Source: Zarea fungicola (taxonomy: Eukaryota; Ascomycota; Sordariomycetes; Hypocreales; Cordycipitaceae). Taken from it: 64,000 bases of DNA. Each line of letters starts with the position of its first letter. Within the stretch, counting starts at the first letter, position 1. The notes below the pieces were generated by a model. It had not been told where the DNA came from and ran no database searches. It saw only the letters and a program-made list of their open reading frames with translations. Below, piece after piece: positions 23,309-33,900 of the stretch. The position numbers were made by a program, and so were the translations under genes. Location: contig FWCC01000244.1 in NCBI GenBank assembly GCA_900169235.1, positions 49,803-113,802 on the forward strand, in the 5' to 3' direction.

Positions 23309-23722
23309 ATGAAGGTCACATCTCTCCTTACGCTTTCCACCCTGGCCTTCGTCGGCACAGAGGCCTGGAGCTTCACAGTTTGGACTGGTCACAACCATGG
23401 CGGTCTCAAGCGTCACTACTTCAGCCTCAAGGGCGATAACAACTGCTACAACATTGATGACGGCATCACGTCCAAGGGCGTTGGCTCCTTCTCGTACTGC
23501 AGCATGGCCTGGGCTCGTTGCTCCATCACCATGCATAGCAAAGCCGGGTGCCAGGGTACCATACTGGGTTCTGCTACCGGCAACGCGCCGTTTAGCGAGT
23601 GGCAGAAAGGGACTACCAGCGCAGCTGGCTCCAAGATGAAGAGCTTCAGAATTCAGGGCTGCAAGGAGGTTCCCATCACCGGCGGCGACCTCGATTGCAC
23701 CAAGTGCACCAAGGATCCATAA
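23309..23722 (+). CDS. Small cysteine-rich secreted protein
   Basis: Intronless, 137 aa, with a clear signal peptide (residues 1-19, cleavage after TEA). The mature 118 residues contain seven cysteines (46, 64, 71, 81, 118, 130, 133), the last two in a CTKC pair near the C-terminus. The odd number leaves one free cysteine or an inter-chain bond. The Gly/aromatic-rich pattern (FTVWTGHNHGG, FSYCSMAW, GCQGT) resembles small beta-sheet or crystallin-like fungal secreted proteins, but this is only a resemblance. Candidate effector or antimicrobial-type protein by inference. Confidence 0.7.
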   Translation: MKVTSLLTLSTLAFVGTEAWSFTVWTGHNHGGLKRHYFSLKGDNNCYNIDDGITSKGVGSFSYCSMAWARCSITMHSKAGCQGTILGSATGNAPFSEWQKGTTSAAGSKMKSFRIQGCKEVPITGGDLDCTKCTKDP

Positions 23723-24396
23723 ATGGGACGGAATCAGAGCAGGCTTGGCAGTGAGGGCAGTTCAGTGTATCGCATCGATATTCGAGTTGAGCCCTTGGGT
23801 TAGGAATCGCGCCTGCTCCATCGCTTTCTGGAACTCAACATCAGCATTGTGGCTGCCGAGTCTTTTCTTTGTACTGCTTTGACAGAGTCCATCCTCTGCT
23901 GGTCTTTCTATTAGAGTAACCGTCCGTATTTCTTTCTCGTCATGTTGAAACTTATCTAGTATGTATATAGTGCAAAAGACAGGACATATTATTATTTTCA
24001 CAGCTATCTGGAAAGAAGTTGCGTAGTTTTTGTAGTTGAATGTTTAATTAAGAGATCATAGATAAAGACCGGCATTTGCGGCTCAATTCGCAGGGTGTCT
24101 ATTCACCGATATACTTCAGCATGAGATGTTCGACAGTAATGAGCAGTAGTGATTGCAGGACTAGGTTCCTGAACCTTGCCGTTGGTCTTTTGAGAACCGC
24201 TACAAATAGCACATTGGCACATGCCTACTCAACCCAACGCCTGTTGAAAAGTTCCAGCAAGAAAACCTTCGTCGTTAGAGAGTATCTTACAATAGGCTAA
24301 TGAGAGCTTATAATATTATCAACCCATTTAGCAACCCTATGATTCCAATGAGAAGAACAACTTTCGATCTGGCGATTGTGCTCTATCCTAGGGGCA
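23723..24396. other. Intergenic between convergent genes, no gene seen
   Basis: Shared 3-prime region of the secreted protein (+) and the NLR gene (-). Only short frames. Confidence 0.4.
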
Positions 24397-27300
24397 CTAT
24401 AGGCAAGGAGGAACTTGCATGCCGCCAGTACCTCCACTTTCTCTTTCTTCTATGTTCAGGTGAAATTGCCAATCTGATCCCCAGCGGCCAAGTCCCAACT
24501 CCCTTAGCCTCTTGGTCTCACCATGTCTCACATCATATGAACAAGTATGCAGAAGAAGCCTAGCAGTTTTAGCATATCCCTTTTCAGCGGCTAGAATGAG
24601 CGTCGAGCAGTCTGGCAGAGTGGGAGGACCCCCAGCCACGCTTCCACTCTCCAGAAGAGCCTGGACAATCTTTAGATGTCCTCCTTTAAGCGCAAATAAT
24701 AAAGAGTCTTGCAAATTTTTTGGCAAATTTAGCTCGACCTTTCCAGTGTTGAGAAGAGCCTTAACAATATTCAGATGTCCTTTTCTTATAGCTAACATAA
24801 TTGGTGACTGTTTGCGTTTATTTTCCGAGTTGATGTTAACTTTGCTTGTATCAAGAAGCGCCTGAACAACCTTGAGATGTCCATTTTGAGCGGCTAATAG
24901 AAATGCGGATTCTTCATCGCAGCTTTTTGAGTCGATGTCTACCTCGCCGGTGTCGAGGAGGGCCTGAACAACGTCAAGATGCCCTTTTTTAGCGGCTAAT
25001 ATAAGTGGCGACTGTTCGAGTTTGTTTTTCGAGTTGATGTCAACTTTGCTTGTATTAAGAAGAGCCTGAACAACCTTGAGATGCCCATTTTGAGCGGCTA
25101 ATAGAAATGCTGACTCTTCATGGTGGCTTTTTGAATCAAGCTCTACCTTGCCAGTCGCGAGGAGGGCCTGGACAACCTCGATATGCCCGCTTTCAGCGGC
25201 TAATAATATCGGTGACATCCCGGTGTCGTTTTGAGAGTTTATGTCTATCTCTCTGGTCTCTAGAAGAGTCCGAAGAACCTCAAGATGCCCTTCTCTAGCT
25301 GCCAGTGAGATTGCTGAGTTCCCCGAAGAGTCTGTTGAACTTATTTCAACCTTCTCAATATTCAAGAGAAACTGAAGAGCCCAGTAAAGTAGCCGGTCAA
25401 TAGAGAAAAGGATTAGTGATTTCATGCGATAGGTGTTAAAATACCTGCCTGTATTGACAAGAGTTTGAACAACCTCTGGGTGCCCTCCTTTGGCAGCGAG
25501 CAATAGCGCTGACTCTTTGCTGTAGTTTTGAGAATTCACATCCACTTTTCCAGTGTTGAGAAACATCTTGACCACTTCCGTGTACCCGTTTGCGGCAGCT
25601 TCCATGAGTGGTGTATTGCCCTCTGTGTTTTGATAGTCCACATCCATGGTATGTAGCTTATTGCTTGTACCAAGCAACATGCGAACGGCCGTGGTGTGTC
25701 CGTTCTTGGCGGCAAGCAAGAGTGGCGTCTGACCATAAGAGTCTAGTTTGTCAACTTGAAGTTTTATCTCGCTTCCTTTTGAGAGGATTCTTCGTAGCTG
25801 CCCAAGTAGTTGGTATTCGGCTGCCAAGTGTAGCATCGTAGCCCACCGACTCTCTACATAATGTGGAAGCTTTCTATCTCTCAATTTTCTGAAAAGGCTT
25901 TCTGAAGGCCATAGAATATACTCGAAGGCATCCTCCTGTTCAGTGACATTTTTCTCGGCCTCTTTGATGTGTGATATCCATGACTCCAGAGCGTATCTGA
26001 GAAGTGGAAAGGTTTTTGTTATAAGGCGGTCAAATTCATCCATGCATTTCAGGATATCCTCCGTATTATTTCTGTTCCTCTTAGGGTCCATCATCTCAGC
26101 CTCCAGAACAGCGATTGTCTCAGCTTGCGAAAGAGCTATTGTGTTATAAAGTGAAAGGTCCATGATTGACAGATAACTAATACAAGTTCTCGCTAGTCTG
26201 TAGTGACCGTTCCGCTCTTCTTTTGTGGCTCCAGTGTGATCAGTGCCCGTAGCTCTATCAATATCTCGGAGAAGACTCAAGCCTTGGTGAAGGAAGAATT
26301 CTTTAACCGCTTGATGGATGAATTGAACACGCCTTGTGTCATGCACGACCTCAACAAGACCGCAGCTGAGTGTAGTAAGACGCCGCTTCAATCTTTCATC
26401 CTCAGCAATGAATAACGGATCGCGGCGGCAGTCTTCAAGTGACGCTTTGGACAGGTCATCATCAGCGACCATCGCCCATCGTAGCTCGTCTAGTGACATG
26501 ACTCTCTTGGCAAAGCATATCCATTGCATCATTTTCAAAGAAACAGCCCGTTCCTCTCCTTCCAGCGTGTTAATAAGGGATTCAAATAGTTCTTCCAATG
26601 TTGGAGGTATGGCGTTGATGGCTACTTGTATGAAATGAAGTGATCGTCCTTCCCTATCAAGGCGGAGAGCTGTTTCCAGAGCCACTCGAGCCCACAAGAA
26701 AATACCATTGGCTCGATCAAGAATAGTATTCAGTATTTCAGATTTTGAAAGCTCCATACTATCCACAAGCCCATTTAGAGCGTATGCTCTAATGTCGGAT
26801 TTATTCCTTTGGTCTACCGACAGTTCATATTCGCAAGAGTTGGTCAGTACAGGGAAATGGCGAGCTGTAAAACAAATGTGGAAGTTGACATTGCTGTCCC
26901 CGTTTTCTGCAAGTACAGATTTGAGTTCTTTGACCATGGTACTTGCAGTTGCATCATCACTCTCGTCCAGCGCATCCACGAATAGCCACAGGCCGTGCGA
27001 CTTGGCAATACTGGAGATGGCCTTTGTTAAATGTCTCTGCAGATCCCCCTCAAGCCACTCCCAGTCTTTGCCTGCATTTCCACTGCCATCCCTTTTGCCA
27101 ATAAAGAAGGTGACAAGGTCATCCAGGGAGTTGGGGATCTGGATAAGGAACTGGTGTAGGACTGATCTATAGAATCCAAGTCGCGTTTTCTCCAGCTCTG
27201 CTCCGCGGTTGTTAAAGAAAAAAGACGTGACTATCGACTTGTGTGGCTCAAGGTACCGAGTTTGCTTAATCTCCTGAACAATGTGCTTCATCAATGTTGA

Positions 27301-28942
27301 TTTCCCAACGCCTGGATGCCCCTTGATCCAGAGCAGCCCGCGGCTGGAAAATAACCATTTTTTGTAGGTGCTGTCCTGAAGGACCCAGGTACAAGTCCCT
27401 CTTGTGGCGTGGGCAATGGCCGCGGACCGGTGATCCATTTCAGGAAACCAAAGTGTCTTTAAACATTCCTTTGTACTGTCCGTCAAGCAAACATTGGCTG
27501 GGAAACAATACATCAGATTTCAGATACAATAACTCCAGGCACAGCATCTGCCAGTCCTGTTCTTATCTGGTGGTACTCACATTTCATATCTGCGATGTGC
27601 CATGCTATGCGTTCAATTTTATTGCGAACATTGAGATAATGCTCATCATGCTGGCTGAATTTGACGATATCAGAATGTGAGCGCGGAATAGCGCAAACGC
27701 AAAGTTGGCTCTGTTGTGACTGGGGACAGTTTCTCGCAGATACCGGATCTACTGCCATAACTTTTGGGCCATTCATCTTCCAGAATCCCTCATCGTTCTT
27801 TAAAGTGTGATTATCAAGTTCATAGCTGTTGGGAGCTGGGTAAACATACTTTGACTGCTGTGTGGGATTCCTCCGTTTCGTAGAAGCAAAACAGTCGTGT
27901 ATGGAAGTGCGGGTCTTCTTTCTTGTCAAAAAGCCTGTTGAATTGACGACTTAAATCTAGCAGGACCTTTGAGTTGATACCACTCAGTGATTGAATCAGA
28001 GCAGTGTTTGGGCCATCAGTTGCCATCTCCTTCAAAGCTTTGATTTGCATGCCGCTGTGTGGCACCCCAAAGAAAACTATTGCGCGTGTCGCACTGAGAA
28101 GCACCTTGAGGTTATCCTCATCTCGGTCTTCCGTCACAAGTGTAACAAGTGCCTGATTGGTCGTCAGTTTTTTTAAGAGACATTTTCAGGAAACATTGGA
28201 AGGGAGAGAAGCCGGCGGGTCACTGTACAGGGAAATTAAATTACCTCTTTGATTACTATACCTCCAAGGCTGTGCCCGATGAACATGATGGGTTTAGTTA
28301 AAGTTGCATTCGCCAGGGGGTGTAAGGAAGTGATAAAAGAAGTGCAGATATCGTTGATCTGTTGCACATTTGAACTCTTGGCCACGTCTGAAGGAAAGCC
28401 GTAAATGATGACCCGAGCCATTGGCTTTTCTGTGGCTTGATGAGTTATAGCTTCGGGAAGAGAATCACGCAGCCACATGTGACTGCCGTCTCGCTCTTTG
28501 AAAGATCCGAACGCATGTCCACCAAGCCCGGACAGGGCAATGATACTAATAAAAGCAATTTAGTGTTAGCAGCCTTCAAATATTGTCATTCACAGCTCCT
28601 CTGGTTGGCCTACTCTAGCTTATGATCTTCTGGGCGAGGCGCGAAGAGTGTTGTCATCCCATAAAACTCCTTACTCAACGTGATACCTCCAGCCTCAGGA
28701 TTTTCGTCTATGGGAAGGTTCATAGGGCTGGTAAAGTCACCATCGACGGTCACAGTGGCTTGGCCAGTCTGGTTGTCGATTCTTGGGGCTAGAGACTGGA
28801 CGGACACACCGCATCGAAACTTGTGTCTCAAAAACAACTCCAGCTGATTTTTAACCCATTCTTTCGGAATACCATCAACTTTCCATGTTTTCTGATACTT
28901 TTTTTCGGGTCTCGCCGAGGGTGCAGAGCCTGACGTCGCCAT
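24397..28942 (-). CDS. NLR-like protein: SesB-type hydrolase, NACHT, ankyrin repeats
   Basis: Five exons, complement(join(24397..27497,27581..27797,27850..28152,28245..28545,28614..28942)), 1416 aa. Residues 1-105 form a small alpha/beta region. Residues about 110-310 are an alpha/beta-hydrolase of the SesB kind, with IIALSGLGGHAFGSF and nucleophile elbow GHSLGG (Ser202). The NACHT domain starts near 430, with Walker A GHPGVGKST (443-451) and Walker B-like LWLFVDALDE near 550. A helical region follows. From about 935 to 1395 there are roughly a dozen ankyrin repeats with alternating LLLAAxxGH and VVQALLxT motifs. This is the fungal NLR layout linked to non-self recognition and heterokaryon incompatibility. 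Each junction is frame-consistent; the 52-nt third intron is the least certain. Confidence 0.85.
24841..25139 (-). repeat. Near-identical ankyrin repeat copies at 204-nt spacing
   Basis: Segment 24841-24933 and segment 25045-25137 are about 90 percent identical. They encode the same block (AFLLAAQNGHLKVVQALL) 68 residues apart, that is two ankyrin units. Neighbouring repeats are much less alike. Confidence 0.75.
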
Positions 28943-29594
28943 GGATCCGAATTGGTCGGATGCTGGGCGCCAGGCTGTTTGTGAGAAGGCAAAGGATTTA
29001 GGTACGAAGATGACTTGTTTTTACGTCTGCCTACATCTGAATAGGTGCTCAATGCGGGGTCACAGGCTGGTTGGACAGCAGAGGCGGACTTGCTATGCGT
29101 GGCTTAAATCAGCCGCAGTCTCGCAGTCATGGTCCGTTTTTTCCTTTCACGGCTGTGACAATATAAGATTTAATACTTGATTCCTTTGCTATGAATCGGA
29201 TGAGATGATCATACTGGATGGAGATTTGTTGAAATCTTATCCAGACCACAGCTGCCTCTTGTAAGTGGTGTTGAACATGATGGCTGCGCTGACCTCGCTG
29301 TGGCTTGTCCTAGGCCTGCTGGTGGCTATAGAATAGTCAGGCCGGCCTTTTCTTCTTCTCCCTACAACGAGACCCTGTGATGTATGAGTGGCCTTGCTCT
29401 GGTGTATAGCTGGAAAGAGTGAAGTGTGCGGGATGTCCCTAGCATCTGAGATCGGTCGTTGATCGTTTTTGAGTGGACACCAGCCCAAGAAAAAAAAGTT
29501 GGAGCTAACAAATCCATCTGAGCCAAACCCTCCACCACAGCCTTTGCGCAAACATAGTTCAACATCTCAAATTGACCAACACAGAGAACAAAAA
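28943..29594. promoter_or_regulatory. Divergent promoter region, NLR gene and SNRNP27 gene
   Basis: About 650 bp between two divergent start codons. No coding sequence is supported. An in-frame ATG at 29469 could extend the SNRNP27 frame by 42 residues but gives a lysine/proline-rich segment not expected in the family. Confidence 0.4.
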
Positions 29595-30418
29595 ATGTCT
29601 GATCAAAGACGAGGTCGTCGGCCTGATACCCGCCGCGACTGGGACGCACCAGAGCAGCAGGACGAGTACGGATCCCGAGGAGGAGGAGGAGGGCAGGGCG
29701 GCGGCAGCAGACACAACAACAGCCACTACCGATCGAGGTCGCGCGAACGACATGACGGCGGCGGTGGCCGCTACGACGATCGCTCACGGTCCCCAGACAG
29801 ACGCAGCCACTACCGCGATGGAGGCGACAGAGACGGTGGCCGCGGTCGCGGTCGCGGCAGGGGGGGGGGCCGAGGCGGCGACAGACGGGACCGAGACTAC
29901 AACAACAGCTCGCGGCGGTACGATGACCGTCGCGACCGTCGCGACTACGACAACGACGGAGGTGATCGCAGAGGTAAATGAAATTCCAAATTTTCTCCCC
30001 TCACCCTACTTGGTCCTTCACACCCCCCGCGCAATCTGCTAACCTAACCTTTCTTATCCAAGCAGGAGGCCGTGATCGCCGCCGACGCTCCCAGTCCCCA
30101 CGCAACCGCCGCGACCATGACAATGACGACGATACGCGCATGGACGAGGACGGGAAACCACCGCACAAGACGTCAGCGGCACAGAAGAATACCCCCGGCG
30201 CGGCTGCCGTCGCCGTGCCCCTTCCTACGGGCAACGACGAGGACGACATGGCCGCCATGCAGGCCATGATGGGCTTTGGCGGCTTCGGCACCACAAAGGA
30301 CAAGCGCGTCGCGGGCAACAACGCCGGCGCCGTGCGCAAGGAGAAGAAGACCGAGTACAGGCAGTACATGAACCGCGAGGGCGGCTTCAACAGGGAGCTG
30401 AGTCCGACCCGGGAGTAA
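29595..30418 (+). CDS. SNRNP27: U4/U6.U5 small nuclear ribonucleoprotein 27 kDa protein
   Basis: Two exons, join(29595..29973,30066..30418), 243 aa. The first 130 residues are an RS/RGG-rich region dense in Arg, Gly, Asp and Ser (SRSRERHDGGGG, DRSRSPDRRSHYRD, GRGRGRGRGGG). The conserved SNRNP27 C-terminus follows: DMAAMQAMMGFGGFGTTK, VAGNN, then AVRKEKKTEYRQYMNREGGF. The protein is a component of the U4/U6.U5 tri-snRNP in the nucleus. The intron acceptor is a tandem AAGCAG, so a one-residue (Ala) length variant is possible. It converges with the formin gene. Confidence 0.92.
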
Positions 30419-30948
30419 GAACGGATATGTTTTTTATTATTTCTCTGGCTTGCTGCCATATCATTTCTCTATGTGTTTTTTTCACGTCTGTTTTTTCTTC
30501 TTTCCAGCTTAAAAGCGATTCTTTCTGTTTCGTTTCATCACCAGGGCAGAGTTGAGTTTTACATGGAAATATCGGCGTTTTGTGGAATAACTACACACCA
30601 CTGGACAAATGGCGTTTTTCCTTTAAAAAGGATACAAAGCATAAATATTGATTTTGTTGCTTTCTGCATTTCTTGATATAATGTAAAGACGCAAACCATG
30701 ACAGACCACAACACCAACCCAGACATGAATGACAGCCTAGTTTTACGACTCACCGCACAGACTTATATCAAAAATGAAAAGATAACGAATGCGTAAAGAA
30801 TAAAAGGGGAATTATATGTGCATATGTGCGTTGTATGTAAACATTACGTACGTTGTGTAATAATAATAAAAAAAGGAGCGAATCAACAAAAAAAAAATGT
30901 CTCTTGCTCAGGTGTCTTGTTTCCTTATGCCCATTGTGTATCCCCCTT
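30419..30948. other. Shared 3-prime region of SNRNP27 and formin genes
   Basis: 530 bp between convergent stop codons, AT-rich with A and T runs (for example near 30868). No gene is seen. Confidence 0.45.
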
Positions 30949-33900
30949 TTATTCTTTCCCATCCTCCCCTCCCTCCTTGACAGCTTCAGACGGCTCGGCG
31001 TCTTCCGCAGAAGTAGTAGTAACAGCCGATGTATCCTCCTCAGCAGCAGCTTCCGTGGCCTTGGCAACTGCATCCTCTGCGCTGCTTACAGACGCCTTGT
31101 CGCGACGGCGGCGACGCATTCGTCTCTCATCTTCAGCTGTTTGCCTCCTTGCCTTGCGAAGACTCTCACGTTTCTCCATGTCATCTGCGTCGCCTCCGCG
31201 CATGCCCTGTAGCAGTGCTGCCGCACGATCCGCCACGTCATCATCACCACCGGCACTGGCACCGCCGTCACGCGACTTTCGGTCGGGGCTCATCGGGTCA
31301 GCCGCACTGTTTTCCTCCTCTTTAATCGTCGTCTCTGATTTCTTCAAAGCGACCTCCGCTTCGGGGATCTCGTCCAGATCGGGAATCTGCTGTCCAGAGG
31401 CAACTCGGACTTGGTGGCGGTCCTTGAGACGCGCACGGCGGCGGCGGTCTCTCTGATCGCGGGCCTGTGGCGCAGCCGCGCGAAGCTTCTCCAGCAATGA
31501 GTCCATGGCACCAGTGCTGGTGGGCGATGCCGCCCCAGACTCGACTACCGCAGCGGCCGCCTTTTGTGCGGCATGCTTTCGCTTCATCGAGGCCTCGTTA
31601 CGCTTTCTCGTCTCTTCCAAGTTGATATTCTTCTCACGCGACTTCTTCCACTCACTCAAGAAGCCGGCCAGCTTGCTGAAAAAGTCTCGTCGGGCGTTTT
31701 CATCCGCGGGATCTTCACCGTAGAAAATCATAATGTCCTTGTATGTGCGAATCATTTCCTCCAGGTACAGCTCCATCTGGTCAGCTTTGCGACGCGCTTC
31801 CTTCATGCAGCGCTGCACAATGAGGTTGACCCGGTCCTCAGGATGAAATTTCTTCGGGTCGCTGAGGTTGCCAGAGTCAAGGGACATTTGAACCTTGCGA
31901 ATGTTGTCAATATACTTCTTGGCATCAGTCTCGAGTTGTTCGACATTCATCTTCTGCGCAGGAATGACACCACCAATCTCCAAAGCAAAGTTTTCCCACT
32001 CTGGGTACTGGCTGCGAACAATGCGCTCCACCAAATCAGCCAGGGACGACTCATTCTTGTCATCCTTGACCATGCCCAGCCGTGAAAGCGAGCTCAGCTT
32101 GAAACCACGAGCTTGCTTATTCGCATCGTTCATGTAATTACCGATATCCAGGATAAGACCGAGCACATTCATCAGGGATACCGAATCTCTCAGAGACTCG
32201 GACACGTCAACGACCTGGTGCATCTTTTCGTGAATCTCTTCATACTCGGCTTCGTAGCTCCTTGTCAGAGCCAGAGCGCGCATTCTGCTCTTCCAGTAGT
32301 GATGCAGCTCGAATGCAGTGTATAGGTAAATCTGATCCTGGCGCGTCAGATCGGCAGGATCCATCTCACGCGCCTGTACGGCTGCGTCTGGTCCAGTGAG
32401 ATCTCTGCTATAAGGAGCCATTTGTTTGGAAGCGTTGTCGGGAATGTTGCAAAGATCATCCTTTTGCAAGAAATCCATAACCACAACGTTATCAAGCACG
32501 TCGGCGTCGCAGTGGATAATCATTTGCACAATCTTGTCCACAGAATGCTGTGAGAACTTGGCCAGGGCAATTTCATATGCCTTGCGCAGGTCTGCAGAAA
32601 TGATTTGCTTCTTGTCATCCTTGCGTCCAGCGGCAGCGCCAATCTTCTTGACCTCCTTTGCCAGAAACAGCTTCTCGACTTCGTCCAAAATACCCTTCCT
32701 ACTAAGTTCAATGTACTTCTCTTCGCGTGCCTCTGCGGAGGGTGTATGTGCAGCCCAATGACTCGTCTCTGGCGCATCGACCTTCTCCCAATGAAGAGCC
32801 TTGAGCTTCTTCTTGGGCCTTACGACAGGTAGACCAACGCCAGGCGTGCCAGCAAAAGTGGGCTGCGGCAGGAAATGCCCGGTCTTGGCACCGGGCATTG
32901 GTGGTGGCGGTGGAGGCATTGACCCTGCGGGATGTTGAGGAGATGCACCGTCCGTCCCCATCATTGGCATCCTCATGCCAGGCATAGGGGGGGGAGGTGG
33001 AGGTGGCGGCGGCGGAGGAGGGCCAGCCATTTGGCCAGGCATTGGAGGCGGAGGTGGTGCAGGAGGTGGTGCTCCTGGAATTTGGCCAGGCATCGGCGGT
33101 GGTGGAGGGGGCGGGGGAGGAGGAGGAGGTGGTGGTGGTCCAGCAGTTGTAGCAGGAGTAACAGAGGTAGCCTTTGGCGTATCAGCATCCGCCGGTGTGG
33201 GAGGTGTCGAGGAATCGAGACTGGGGTGGGAAGGGCCTGTAGTAATTCCATCGTCCTCGTCGTCGCTGGGATCGTATTTCTTCACCTTGCTGTCGAGTTC
33301 TTCGACGAGAACAGCTTGCTGCTTGGGGTCAATCACGGGTCGCTTGTATTCCACAATTCTGGGGCGCTCATAAACGATGCCATCCTCTTCTTCCAGCTCC
33401 GATGCTTCTTCAATAGTCTCCCTGTCAGATGCCTCTCCATTGGCTTGGACCTGTTTACGGGGAATGCGCGTCTGCCGGCTGATGCTGCCAAGGACGCTAT
33501 TCGTGAAATCACGCGAAGCGGCCTTATTGGCTTCTTCAGCTTCATCCTCCTCCATTTCCTCGCGCAGCGCACGAAGTCGGTCAGAGGGACCGGCAGCCTC
33601 GCCCCATACTCTGCCTTCCAGTTTGTACTGCGTCTTCTGTCGCTCCAGCTGCATTTGGAGGCGCTCCATCAGGCGCTGTCGGTCAAGGATACCTTGCATC
33701 TGTTCAGGGTCTGCACCTGTAGCAACAGTGCCACCGTTACTGCTACTAGCAGTGGCACTGCTGGCGGCACCCTTGGCAGCGTTTGAGGCTGCAATATCCT
33801 GTGCGTCGCGCAACATGAGATACAGTTCTCTCGTCTCAAGCTCATTGCGTTGTGCTTCTTTAGCTCTGATGGTCTGGACACCCTGCAGCTCGGCTTTGAG

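Noticed and set aside
27841..27850. Reading straight through the third NLR intron
   Set aside because: Gives a stop within twelve codons; splicing restores a long conserved frame.
29469..29594. N-terminal extension of SNRNP27
   Set aside because: In frame but Lys/Pro-rich and unlike the family, which starts directly with an RS-type region.
32932..33786. 284-codon open frame opposite the formin gene
   Set aside because: Low-complexity Arg/Trp-rich shadow created by the proline-rich FH1 codons on the other strand.
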